Shown piece after piece: positions 52,902-61,857 of a stretch of DNA of 64,000 nt. Made by a program: the position numbers and the translations under genes. The DNA comes from Clostridiales bacterium (GTDB lineage: Bacteria > Bacillota > Clostridia > Christensenellales > Borkfalkiaceae), in the NCBI GenBank assembly GCA_015069425.1, contig SVIP01000001.1, positions 1 through 64,000 on the forward strand, read 5' to 3'. Each line of letters begins with the position of its first letter. The first letter of the stretch is position 1. The notes under the pieces are model-generated. The model made no database searches, was not told where the DNA came from, and worked only from the letters and a program-made list of their open reading frames with translations.

Positions 52902-53409
52902 TGTCAGTTTATTTAATACCTTTATTATTTATATTAATTTTTGCTTTGACTGTATTTAAAAAAGTCAAGCCGTATGAGGCTTTTACTTTTGGAGTAAAGT
53001 CAGCAATACCATTTGCCGTTAGTATTTTCCCTTATCTTGTCAGTATTTTCGTCTTAACCGAACTCTTTGAGGCAAGCGGATTATCTAACGCACTTTCAAA
53101 ATTGTTATCACCAATTTTTAACCTTTTAGGGATACCTAGTGAATTAACAAAATTGGTACTAATTAAACCCTTTTCAGGTAATGGTGCGCTTGCTGTTTTA
53201 ACTGATATATATATAACACTTACGGAGTGGATAGTTATCTTTCTCGATGCGCATCAGTTATTTATGGAAGTAGCGAAACTGTTTTTTACGTAGCCGCGGT
53301 ATACTTCGCGGGTGCTAAAACAAAAAAACTTACTTTGCCAATCATTATTTCCCTTATCGCTTCTTTTGCCTCTTGCGTGTTTGCTTGTTTTATTTGTCTA
53401 ATAATGTAA
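52901..53409 (+). pseudogene. spmB: Spore maturation protein B, frameshifted in a TA repeat
   Basis: The first frame (52901-53293) is SpmB-like up to PFSGNGALAVLTDIY. It then loses similarity, while the family's C-terminal half continues in another frame (VDSYLSRCASVIYGSSETVFY, then VAAVYFAGAKTKKLT) to a stop at 53409. The switch lies exactly at the alternating run ATATATATATA (53205-53215). Removing one TA unit would join the frames as TDIYNTYGVDSYL and give a normal-length product of about 169 residues. It may be a real mutation, a phase-variable repeat or an assembly error. Confidence 0.85.
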
Positions 53410-53433
53410 AAACCACTCTCACGAGTGGTTTTT
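53408..53433. terminator. Bidirectional terminator between spmB and thrS
   Basis: AAAAACCACTC (53408-53418) pairs with GAGTGGTTTTT (53423-53433), loop TCAC. Confidence 0.88.
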
Positions 53434-53446
53434 AATTGTTTTAGTT

Positions 53447-55378
53447 TTATGCTTTTTTGCTCTTATCTTCCATTACGAGTTTAGTTATAATTTCGTTAAT
53501 ATCCATCACACCTAAATCGCCGTCTTTACGACTTCTAACCGAGACTTTATTTTCCTCTTTCTCTTTATCACCAACGATAAACATATAAGGAACTTTCTCC
53601 AGTTGTGCTTCTCTAATCTTATAACCAATTTTTTCGTTACGGTTATCAACTTCCGCTCTCAAGCCGAACTTCTTAAGTTCTTCTACTATCTCACTCGCAT
53701 ATTCTGCGGTTCTTTCCGTTAAACTCATTACCTTAATTTGAACGGGACAAATCCAGAACGGGAATGCGCCTGCATACTTTTCAATTAAGAGGGCAAGCGT
53801 TCTTTCGTAACAACCGATTGAACTTCTGTGTATTACAAAAGGATATTGCTTAGTACCATTTTCGTCGATATACGTCATTTCAAAGCTGTGTGCTGCTGCA
53901 AAGTCAAGTTGAATTGTGATAAGAGTATCTTCCTTTCCGTAAACGTTTTTAATTTGAACGTCCAATTTCGGGCCATAGAAAGCCGCTTCATCATCTGCCT
54001 CAACGTATGCAATACCAATACTATCAAGTATCTTTTTCATAAGTGCTTCGGTTTCGTTCCAAGCCTTATCATTATCAATATACTTGCTCTTATTTGCATT
54101 TCCTCTCTTACTGAAACGGAAAGTAACGTCCTCTCTCATTCCTAAACAGTCAAGGAAATAGTAACTGAGTTCTAAGCAACGCTTAAACTCTACTTCAATT
54201 TGATCTGGCGTACATACGATATGTCCGTCGGAAAGAGTAAACTGTCTAACACGAATAAGTCCGTGCATTTCGCCACTTGCCTCTTTTCTAAAGAGTGTTG
54301 CAGTTTCACTATAACGGCAAGGCAAATCCCTATAACTCTTAAGTCCGTTTTTATAAATTTGGTATTGGAAAGGACAAGTCATTGGACGAAGAGCCAAAGC
54401 CTCGGGCGAATTTTCATCGCCAATAATAAACATTTTATCTCTGTAATGATCCCAATGCCCAGAAATACGGTAAAGGTCGTTCTTTGCCATATACGGAGTT
54501 TTTGTAATCATAAATCCACGTTTTTCTTCTTCATCTTCAACAAATCTTGATAGCACTTGCATAATTTTTGCGCCTTTTGGTGCTAAAATCGGCAAGCCTT
54601 GACCTACAACCTCCTCGGTTAGGAATATTCCAAGTTCTCTACCAAGTTTGTTATGGTCGCGTTTTTTAGCCTCTTCTAAAGCCTCTAGATATTCGTCAAG
54701 TTCGCTCTTTTTTGCAAAAGCCGTTCCGTAAATACGGGTTAGCATCTTGTTCTTTTCATCACCACGCCAGTAAGCACCCGTAACTGAAGTCAACTTAAAC
54801 GCTTTTATTTTTCCAGTAGACGGTAAATGCGGTCCACGACACAAATCCATAAAGTCGCCTTGCTTGTAGCAGGAAATTTCACTTCCCGTAGGCAAGTCGT
54901 TTATTAATTCAACTTTATATGGTTCGGAAAAATCCTTAAATATTTTAACAGCGTCTTTCTTACCATAAACTAAACGTTCGATTGGCAAGTCGCTTTTAAT
55001 AATATTTTTCATTTCGTTTTCGATTTTTGCTAAATCTTGTTGGGTAATTGGCGTTTTAAATTCGATATCGTAATAAAAACCGTTTTCAATAGTTGGTCCA
55101 ATTGCAAGTTTACTTGTTGGGAAAATATTTTTAACAGCCTGAGCTAGAACGTGCGACGTTGTATGACGATATACTTGCAACCCCTCCTTGTCTTTAAGGG
55201 TTATAATCTGCAATTCGCAATCTTTCTCAATGGTGTAAGATAGGTCAACTAAATTACCATCAACCGCTCCGCAAACAGCGTTTCTTAACAATCCCTCTGA
55301 TATTTGACCTGCGACATCTGCGACGGTTATTGCATTAGCAAATTCTAAAAACGAACCGTCTTTAAGCGTAATTTTCAT
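53447..55378 (-). CDS. thrS: Threonine-tRNA ligase
   Basis: This enzyme has about 643 residues from ATG 55378, which has AGGAGGA upstream (the longer frame does not). It has the TGS domain (KITLKDGSFLEFANAITVAD), the editing domain (HTTSHVLAQAVKNIFP, then GDFMDLCRGPHLPSTG), class II motifs (ALRPMTCPFQYQIYK, FRKEASGEMHGLIRVRQF, IHRSSIGCYERTLALLIEKY) and a C-terminal anticodon domain. Expression is controlled by the T-box leader upstream. Confidence 0.97.
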   Translation of the reverse strand: MKITLKDGSFLEFANAITVADVAGQISEGLLRNAVCGAVDGNLVDLSYTIEKDCELQIITLKDKEGLQVYRHTTSHVLAQAVKNIFPTSKLAIGPTIENGFYYDIEFKTPITQQDLAKIENEMKNIIKSDLPIERLVYGKKDAVKIFKDFSEPYKVELINDLPTGSEISCYKQGDFMDLCRGPHLPSTGKIKAFKLTSVTGAYWRGDEKNKMLTRIYGTAFAKKSELDEYLEALEEAKKRDHNKLGRELGIFLTEEVVGQGLPILAPKGAKIMQVLSRFVEDEEEKRGFMITKTPYMAKNDLYRISGHWDHYRDKMFIIGDENSPEALALRPMTCPFQYQIYKNGLKSYRDLPCRYSETATLFRKEASGEMHGLIRVRQFTLSDGHIVCTPDQIEVEFKRCLELSYYFLDCLGMREDVTFRFSKRGNANKSKYIDNDKAWNETEALMKKILDSIGIAYVEADDEAAFYGPKLDVQIKNVYGKEDTLITIQLDFAAAHSFEMTYIDENGTKQYPFVIHRSSIGCYERTLALLIEKYAGAFPFWICPVQIKVMSLTERTAEYASEIVEELKKFGLRAEVDNRNEKIGYKIREAQLEKVPYMFIVGDKEKEENKVSVRSRKDGDLGVMDINEIITKLVMEDKSKKA

Positions 55379-55616
55379 ACTTATTCCTCCTAAAAATAAA
55401 AAATCCTTAGACAAAGTCTAAGGACGAAATAATTTCCGTGTTTCCACCTTAATTGCCGTTAAAATAACGACCACTCTTTCCGTTTAAAGTAACGGTGCAC
55501 TTGACTCTAACAATGGTGGTTTCACTATCTCTTGCTCATTTGGGTTTTCACCTACCACCCGCTCTCTAAAAATCACAAAAGTGCTACTTGTCCGTTGCTT
55601 ACCAAGTCATTAAGTT
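55379..55616 (-). promoter_or_regulatory. T-box leader of thrS
   Basis: The minus-strand leader has a Stem I (AACGG pairing with CCGTT, GCACTT with AAGTGC) with AGAGAGCGGGTGGTAGGTG, then AAGGTGGAAACACGG (55436-55450), a form of the T-box sequence. A terminator stem follows (TCCTTAGAC 55404-55412 with GTCTAAGGA 55416-55424) ending in T6 just before the thrS SD. ACC triplets on the 3' side of Stem I fit a threonine specifier, but I did not resolve its position. Confidence 0.87.
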
Positions 55617-55622
55617 ATTTAT

Positions 55623-55651
55623 ATAATAAACCATAAATAACTTTTTGTCAA
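55623..55651 (-). promoter_or_regulatory. thrS promoter
   Basis: TTGACA (55646-55651) and TATTAT (55623-55628) on the minus strand are exactly 17 bases apart, right after the ytxC stop. Confidence 0.85.
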
Positions 55652-55655
55652 CCGT

Positions 55656-56375
55656 TTAATTAAGATATCCGCTTGAAAATATTATTTTGTCGTTATAATA
55701 TTCTTTTAAATAATACTCGTCTTCTTTTGGAATTTCCCCCGAAAGTTCCACTTCCCCACAATTACTTAGAAGTACTTCTCTTGTTATATTTGCTCCCTCC
55801 CCTCCCAATAAGGAACATCTTTTCAATCTTCTGTAATGACTATCATACACCCTCCCATCATCTACGTATACTCGTTTTTTCTTATTCTCTAATAGATAGG
55901 TTATAAATTCTTTTAATTGGCTTGTTAAAAAACAATCAGGAATACACCCAACAACGTCCTCCCACTTTTTTTTGAGCGGTTTTAGTCTAAAATTAAATAT
56001 CCCATCAATTGCAATTTCACTATAAACTTTTATTCTATCATATGCATATCGCTTATCATCTTCTAGGTCCGCTGCAATCAAACTCGTCAAAAGTATCTCT
56101 TTTTCTAATTTTGAAAGCCCACCAACTAAAAGGCTTTTCTTGAAATAATCGTATTTATATTTAATTGTTATAATTTCCGCAACCTTATCTGCTATTTCCG
56201 TGCGTATTATATCTTTATATTCTTCTGGACAGTTTACAGTCAAGACTATTCTATCGTCAATCGTTTTTATTCTTGATGAACACCCAGCATGCGAAAATAG
56301 TTCACTTCCAGAAGTTTGGACGTATAAAAGTCCGTCTTCGTTTTGTTTATTTTCTGTTACAATTATACTCGTCAT
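55656..56375 (-). CDS. YtxC-like sporulation protein
   Basis: This 239-residue protein fits YtxC: an Ile/Lys-rich middle (EIITIKYKYDYFKKSLLVGG), then IAIDGIFNFRLKPLKKKWEDVVG and a C-terminal half. YtxC is encoded next to thrS in Bacillus and is linked to sporulation; its function is unknown. There is no good SD, and TAAACT ends seven bases before the ATG, so it may be leaderless. It lies just upstream of the thrS promoter. Confidence 0.75.
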   Translation of the reverse strand: MTSIIVTENKQNEDGLLYVQTSGSELFSHAGCSSRIKTIDDRIVLTVNCPEEYKDIIRTEIADKVAEIITIKYKYDYFKKSLLVGGLSKLEKEILLTSLIAADLEDDKRYAYDRIKVYSEIAIDGIFNFRLKPLKKKWEDVVGCIPDCFLTSQLKEFITYLLENKKKRVYVDDGRVYDSHYRRLKRCSLLGGEGANITREVLLSNCGEVELSGEIPKEDEYYLKEYYNDKIIFSSGYLN

Positions 56376-56432
56376 ACCTTTTAGTTTACGCTCCGAAATA
56401 ATTTTTATTTATTATATTTTTTACATACCCAC

Positions 56433-59096
56433 TCAATTTACATTTTTCGTCATTTTCCTTGCATTTCTTATATGTACAGATGCTCTATATAGCGCTTTAT
56501 ACATTTCCGACACTATAACTATACTTGATGATAAAGCGAGCGTTTTTATCCAACTTTGCAAACTTAGCGAATTTATCTCAAACAAGTACGGACATCCCTC
56601 TACAATTAAAACGTGCAAAATAAATACTGCTATAAAAGTTACTACCATTATCTTGTTTTTACCTATACTCTTAAAAATGCTACTCGAGCCAAGTTCCCTA
56701 CTGTTAAAAGCATTAAAAAGTTGAAATAATATAAAAAGGGTAAAAACAGTACCGCCAAATTCTTTTGAGGGTATATGTAAAAAATTGGTAAAATACTGTG
56801 CAAGCATAACACCGCTTATATATAATCCGTTAAAAATAATTCTAAAAAGCATTTTTAAATTAACTATTCCGTCCGAACGTTTAACAGGCTTTAAATTCAT
56901 TAACTTATTGCTAGCACTTTCTAATCCCAAAGTAAGTGCGGGCGGTCCGTCCATTATAACGTTTATCCACAATAGTTGTAAGGTGTTAAAAGGAGACTTC
57001 ACCCCGATTATTGCACACACCGTAATAAAAAGCAATGCTGACAGATTGACGGAAAGTTGAAAAAGAATAAATCTTTGCAAGTTTTTATACACGTTTCTGC
57101 CAAAAGAGATTGCTTTTACAACTGTAATGAAACTATCGTCTAATAGCACAACGTCCGCCGCCTCTTTTGTTATTTCCGTTCCACTAATCCCCATTGCAAT
57201 TCCAACGTCTGCGTGCTTAATTGCAGGAGCGTCGTTTATGCCGTCACCAGTCACCGCAACCACTTCGCCCATGCTTTTAAGTGCACGAACAACCCTTAAC
57301 TTAATTGCTGGCGTACTCCTTGCAATTACCGTCAGTTTTTTTAATGCGACCTTAAATTTTTCGTCGTCTAATTTGTCTAATTCCACCGCACTTATAACAG
57401 AAGCGTCACTCTCTATTAAATTTAGTTCTTTAGCTATAGCTTTTGCTGTTTCTGAATTGTCCCCCGTCAAGATTTTTATCTTTATTCCTGCTTTTAAACA
57501 ATCGTTTACTGCGCTTTTAACCTCTTTTCGCACAGGGTCGAATAATGACACAAAACCGTCGTAAACATAAGCGTTTTCCTTGTCGCCATCTTTTACTTCG
57601 CTTCTATCTAAATGCGCAAAACAAAGCACCCTTCTTGCTTTTTGTTGGTGCACACTTATATCGCTTAAAATTTTACTCTTTTGCCCTTCGGTTATTCTAC
57701 ACATAGACAAAACTTTTTCGGGCGCACCTTTAAGCAACTTTCTAGCAACACCTCCTACGTCTATAGTTGTGGTCATATATTTTTTATCGCTTGAAAAAGG
57801 CTCTCTATCTAACACCTTAAATTTGTTTCTATAATCTATATAATGTTCCTTTTTATTACTTTGTGTAAAGGCGGTTATCAGTGCACCCTCCGTTGCACTT
57901 CCGCTCACTTCATTTATGCCTTTTTTAAATTTAACGTCTGCGGTAGAATTACACACGAAATTTTGCAATAAATACTCTTCGGTTACTTTTTCTGGCGTTA
58001 TACAGTATTGATTTTTACATATACTTATAACTTTCATTTTGTTTTGGGTTAGCGTTCCCGTTTTATCTGAACAAATTACACTTACTGCGCCAGCCGTTTC
58101 GGTTGCCGTAATTTTTTTAATAAGTGCGTTTTCCTTTGCTAGTTTTATCATATTTAACGCTAAAGAAATCGCTACTATAGTTGGAAGTCCTTCTGGTACT
58201 GCCGCCACAATTAATATAATGCACGATACAAATGCGTTTTGAACCCCGTCAAAATCTAACCCACCACTAATATACAGTCTTAATATTGTTAAAATAAATA
58301 CAATTATTGCGCTTATTGCACCTATAATAGTTATCGTTTTTCCTAATTTTGCAAGTTTGTTCTGAAGCGGAGATTTATTGGTGTTTTCTCCAAGTTCGCC
58401 TGCAATTTGTCCTATTTCCGTTTCATTTCCAACCGCAGTAACAAGCATTTTACCACTTCCGCTAGTAACAAACGTCCCAGAATACACTGAATTTTTTCGC
58501 TCTGCTAGTGGAGTTTTTGCATTTAATACAATACTAAAATCTTTATTAACCGCCTGGCTTTCCCCTGTCAATGCAGACTCGTCAACAGATAAAGAATTGC
58601 TCTCGATTAGTCTTCCGTCCGCTACAATCTTATCACCTGTTTCTAACAGCAAAACGTCACCTACCGCAACGTCCGTTTGTGATATTATAACTACTTTACC
58701 GTTTCTTATTACCCTAACGGAAAGATTATCGTAAATTTTAGTTAGCGCTCTAAACGCCCGCTCGGAACTCCCTTCCATAATCAAGGTTATGCTTACAGAC
58801 AAAATTATGGCAAATAATATGCCCACGCATTCCATAAAATCGCCTTTACCCGTTTTTAAGAATTTACCTAATTCCGTTCCAAACGCCAAAATAAAACCGA
58901 ACAGTAAAATAATTAACATCGGTTCTTTTATTGCATCAAAAAACTTTTGCAAAAACGTGCGTTTTTTGCCCTTATCTATCACGTTTTTGCCGTGTGTTTT
59001 TACACTTTTGTAAAGAGAATCGGATAAAAGCCCCAATCTTATATCGCTTGACAATTCTTTTACTGATAATTGTACGGTTTTATCGTGAAAAGTCAT
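56433..59096 (-). CDS. P-type Ca2+/cation-transporting ATPase (P2A/PMR1-like)
   Basis: The enzyme has 887 residues from ATG 59096 (GGAGG at the right spacing; GTG 59102 lies within that region). Features: cation-ATPase N-domain, ALTGESQAVNK, the VPEGLPTIVAISLAL transmembrane motif typical of P2 pumps, phosphorylation site CSDKTGTLTQNKM, and the hinge VTGDGINDAPAIKHADVGIA. About ten membrane helices are present. It exports Ca2+ or a similar divalent cation from the cytoplasm. Confidence 0.93.
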   Translation of the reverse strand: MTFHDKTVQLSVKELSSDIRLGLLSDSLYKSVKTHGKNVIDKGKKRTFLQKFFDAIKEPMLIILLFGFILAFGTELGKFLKTGKGDFMECVGILFAIILSVSITLIMEGSSERAFRALTKIYDNLSVRVIRNGKVVIISQTDVAVGDVLLLETGDKIVADGRLIESNSLSVDESALTGESQAVNKDFSIVLNAKTPLAERKNSVYSGTFVTSGSGKMLVTAVGNETEIGQIAGELGENTNKSPLQNKLAKLGKTITIIGAISAIIVFILTILRLYISGGLDFDGVQNAFVSCIILIVAAVPEGLPTIVAISLALNMIKLAKENALIKKITATETAGAVSVICSDKTGTLTQNKMKVISICKNQYCITPEKVTEEYLLQNFVCNSTADVKFKKGINEVSGSATEGALITAFTQSNKKEHYIDYRNKFKVLDREPFSSDKKYMTTTIDVGGVARKLLKGAPEKVLSMCRITEGQKSKILSDISVHQQKARRVLCFAHLDRSEVKDGDKENAYVYDGFVSLFDPVRKEVKSAVNDCLKAGIKIKILTGDNSETAKAIAKELNLIESDASVISAVELDKLDDEKFKVALKKLTVIARSTPAIKLRVVRALKSMGEVVAVTGDGINDAPAIKHADVGIAMGISGTEITKEAADVVLLDDSFITVVKAISFGRNVYKNLQRFILFQLSVNLSALLFITVCAIIGVKSPFNTLQLLWINVIMDGPPALTLGLESASNKLMNLKPVKRSDGIVNLKMLFRIIFNGLYISGVMLAQYFTNFLHIPSKEFGGTVFTLFILFQLFNAFNSRELGSSSIFKSIGKNKIMVVTFIAVFILHVLIVEGCPYLFEINSLSLQSWIKTLALSSSIVIVSEMYKALYRASVHIRNARKMTKNVN

Positions 59097-59157
59097 ACAC
59101 ACCTCCGCTCCGTTATATTAAAAATATGCAAAAAATTTTAAATATATGATTTTATAA

Positions 59158-59187
59158 TTGGACAAACTTTTTCTTTTGTGGTAAACT
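59158..59187 (+). promoter_or_regulatory. Promoter of the phosphoribosyltransferase gene
   Basis: TTGGAC (59158-59163) and TAAACT (59182-59187) are 18 bases apart; a GTGAGG SD follows before the ATG at 59218. Confidence 0.6.
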
Positions 59188-59217
59188 GTTCTTGGAAAAT
59201 GAAGTGAGGTTTTACTT

Positions 59218-59757
59218 ATGAAAAATTTTTATGAAGTTGATATTAAAGGTTACGTTGAAAAACTCCCAGTTCTTCCGCTCCCTAGCGGTATAAATATTGC
59301 GTTTTTCAATTTGCATGGGAATCCCCCTCTTACCGAACACTGCGGTAAAGAACTTGCCAAACTTGTTGGCGACAGTGAAGTTCTTTTGACTGCCGAATCT
59401 AAAGGTTTACAGTTAACTCACGTTGTTGCTAGAGAACTTAATATGCCGTTATATGCAGTTGCTAGAAAATCTAAAAAACTTTATATGCAAGACGGTGTGT
59501 GCGTTGCGTACGGGACGTCAATCACTACTGGTAAAAAACAAGAATTTTATCTTTCAAAACACGACGTTGAATTAATACGAGGTAAAAAAGTTGCCATTAT
59601 CGACGACGTTATATCAACTGGTGAGAGCGAAAAAGGATTAGTAAACCTAGTTGAAGTTGCAGGCGGAATCGTTAACAAAAAACTTTTTGTGCTTGCTGAA
59701 GGCGACGCTAAACTTCGTCAAGATATCGGTTATCTTGCATCTATCCCACTACTTTAA
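59218..59757 (+). CDS. Purine-type phosphoribosyltransferase (Apt-like)
   Basis: This 179-residue enzyme has the PRTase type I fold: VLLTAESKGLQLTHVVAREL near the front, and the PRPP-binding loop VAIIDDVISTGESEKGLV. A flexible-loop region (YGTSITTGKKQEFYLSKH) lies between. It resembles adenine or xanthine phosphoribosyltransferases; the base specificity cannot be assigned. It is a monocistronic gene with its own promoter and terminator. Confidence 0.88.
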   Translation: MKNFYEVDIKGYVEKLPVLPLPSGINIAFFNLHGNPPLTEHCGKELAKLVGDSEVLLTAESKGLQLTHVVARELNMPLYAVARKSKKLYMQDGVCVAYGTSITTGKKQEFYLSKHDVELIRGKKVAIIDDVISTGESEKGLVNLVEVAGGIVNKKLFVLAEGDAKLRQDIGYLASIPLL

Positions 59758-59761
59758 GATT

Positions 59762-59786
59762 AAAACGCCGTAAATACGGCGTTTTT
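59762..59786 (+). terminator. Terminator of the phosphoribosyltransferase gene
   Basis: AACGCCGTA (59764-59772) pairs with TACGGCGTT (59775-59783), followed by T residues. Confidence 0.9.
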
Positions 59787-59999
59787 GTTTAGTTTTAGAA
59801 AAAAACAATTTAAAAGAGCAAAACGCCGAAAAAATCGACGCTCTGCCCTAGGAAAAAGTTTATTGAGAGTGTAATCAAATTTATCGAAAGCTTCTTGCTT
59901 TCTACACCCTTATATTAACAGACGAAACTTTAAAAAATCTTGAAAAATTTAAAAAGTTAAAAATTTTTAAATTTAAAGTAAAATTCAATTTTTATTTGT

Positions 60000-60005
60000 T
60001 ATAAT
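60000..60005 (+). promoter_or_regulatory. -10 element of the response-regulator gene, possibly leaderless
   Basis: A perfect TATAAT ends six bases before the ATG at 60012; no SD and no clear -35 box. The 200 bases before it hold nothing else I can identify. Confidence 0.5.
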
Positions 60006-60011
60006 TTAGTT

Positions 60012-60689
60012 ATGAAAATACTTTTAGTAGATGATGAAAAACAACTTACCGACGCTTTGAGCGTTATTCTCAAGAAAAATAATTTTTCTATTGATGTGTC
60101 TAACAACGGTGAAGACGGACTAGACATGGCTCTTTCTGGTATTTACGACCTTATTATTCTTGACATTATGATGCCGAAAATTGATGGGCTTTCTGTGCTT
60201 AAAACTTTAAGAAATAATAAAAATAGCACACCAGTATTAATGCTAAGCGCTAAATCTGAAATCTCTGATAAAATCGACGGCTTAAATTTGGGTGCGGACG
60301 ATTATTTAACTAAGCCCTTTTCTATGGAGGAATTAATTGCAAGAATTAAGGCTCTTTTACGCAGAAAGGAAGCCTTTACGGGTGATATCCTTTCTTTTGG
60401 TGATATTTTGTTAAATCGTGACACGATTGAACTTGAATGCAACGGCAAGCGCGTTCCTCTTGGTAAAAAAGAATTTCAAATTCTTGAAATGCTAATTCTT
60501 AATCAAGGAAAAAGTATTGATAAGGATAGGTTTATAGAAAAAATTTGGGGTTATGACACGGACGCAGAATATAACACTATTGAAGTTTACGTTTCCTTTT
60601 TACGCAAAAAATTAGCCTCTGTAAAATCCAAAACCGAAATAAAATCTATTAGAGGTGTTGGTTACACCATAGGTATTTCTAATGATTAA
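60012..60689 (+). CDS. OmpR-family response regulator
   Basis: This 225-residue protein has a receiver domain (phospho-Asp in LIILDIMMPKIDGL, conserved Lys in DDYLTKPF) and a winged-helix DNA-binding domain (about 130-222; YNTIEVYVSFLRKKL). Its gene overlaps that of the sensor kinase by 8 bp. Nothing in the sequence tells which genes it controls; the convergent copper ATPase gene is a neighbour but not necessarily a target. Confidence 0.95.
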   Translation: MKILLVDDEKQLTDALSVILKKNNFSIDVSNNGEDGLDMALSGIYDLIILDIMMPKIDGLSVLKTLRNNKNSTPVLMLSAKSEISDKIDGLNLGADDYLTKPFSMEELIARIKALLRRKEAFTGDILSFGDILLNRDTIELECNGKRVPLGKKEFQILEMLILNQGKSIDKDRFIEKIWGYDTDAEYNTIEVYVSFLRKKLASVKSKTEIKSIRGVGYTIGISND

Positions 60690-61857
60690 AAAAGCGCAGA
60701 TTAAATTTGTTTGTCTAACCATGTCCATTCTTTTTGGAGTTTTTGGCGTGTTGTTTTTAACCACAACGCTTATTTCTAATGCCGCAAGACAACAAAATAT
60801 TGAAAACTCGCTCGACACAACCGTACAAAATTATTTGTATTTAAACGATTCTAACGTTTACAAATCAATTTTAGTTAAAATCACGTTTGATACGGAAACA
60901 AACAAGTATGAGCGCATAATTATCGGCTTAGACCATAAATTTTTTACTCAAGATCAAGCAGAAAGACTTGTTAATAATGCTATTGATAGCAATTATAACA
61001 AAGGAAAGATTGGAAAAATTTGTTATAAAAAATACGACCTTAACCATAATTCCCTACTTGTTCTTGTTGACGCAAACGATATTTATTCGGTTTACTCTTC
61101 ATCTGTTCTTAGAACCTTTTTAGCACTTTCCATATCGTTCATTGTGCTATTTTGTATAGTTTACGGCATGTCATACAAAATATTTAAGCCTATTCAAGAT
61201 TCTTTCTTAAGTCAAAAAAGGTTTATTTCTAACGCAAGCCACGAACTTAAAACGCCAGTTGCTATTATATCTGCCAATGCAGACGTCCTTAAACAAGATT
61301 CTAATCCGCAATGGATTGATAATATTAAATCACAAACCTCAAGGATGAGCGGATTAATAAACGATATGCTTTCTTTAACAAAAATGGACGAAGGGATTAC
61401 CAAAACTAATAACGAAAATTTTTGTCTTTCCGACGAAATCGTAACAGCAACACTGCCTTTTGACGCGCTTGCTTTTGAACGAAAAAAACGCCTTTTAATA
61501 AACGTTGAACCTGATATTTTTTATCACGGAGACAAAGCATGCGTTAACCAAATAGTCAACATTTTACTTGACAATGCTATAAAACACTCGGATGAGCAAG
61601 GCGAAATTTTTTTAGAACTAAAAAAAGAAAAAAATAAGAACGTCCTAACCGTTTTTAATACGGGTAGCGACGTCCCTACAGAGCAGTCACATAAAGTTTT
61701 TGAAAGATTTTATCGTTCGGATTCTTCTCGTTCAAGAGAAACAGGCGGGAGTGGTCTTGGACTTTCTATCGCCAAAGGAATTGCCGATTTAAATAAGTGG
61801 AAAATCCGTGCCGAATCTATTCAAGGTGAATCCATGACCATTATAGTAACATTTTAA
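60682..61857 (+). CDS. Sensor histidine kinase
   Basis: This 391-residue kinase has two membrane helices (about 8-30 and 138-160) with an extracytoplasmic sensor of about 105 residues between. There is no evident HAMP domain; helix two leads directly into the HisKA segment FISNASHELKTPVAIISANA. ATPase motifs: N box QIVNILLDNAIKHSD and G2 GGSGLGLSIAKG. The gene converges on the copper ATPase gene with a 4-bp stop overlap. Confidence 0.95.
   Translation: MIKKAQIKFVCLTMSILFGVFGVLFLTTTLISNAARQQNIENSLDTTVQNYLYLNDSNVYKSILVKITFDTETNKYERIIIGLDHKFFTQDQAERLVNNAIDSNYNKGKIGKICYKKYDLNHNSLLVLVDANDIYSVYSSSVLRTFLALSISFIVLFCIVYGMSYKIFKPIQDSFLSQKRFISNASHELKTPVAIISANADVLKQDSNPQWIDNIKSQTSRMSGLINDMLSLTKMDEGITKTNNENFCLSDEIVTATLPFDALAFERKKRLLINVEPDIFYHGDKACVNQIVNILLDNAIKHSDEQGEIFLELKKEKNKNVLTVFNTGSDVPTEQSHKVFERFYRSDSSRSRETGGSGLGLSIAKGIADLNKWKIRAESIQGESMTIIVTF

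Noticed and set aside
53195-53230. Programmed ribosomal frameshift in spmB
   Set aside because: There is no X-XXY-YYZ slippery heptamer and no evident stimulatory stem. The alternating TA run explains the frame change better as an indel.
59790-59999. Possible small RNA or short gene before the response regulator
   Set aside because: I see only A/T-rich sequence with short weak dyads; nothing supports a gene.
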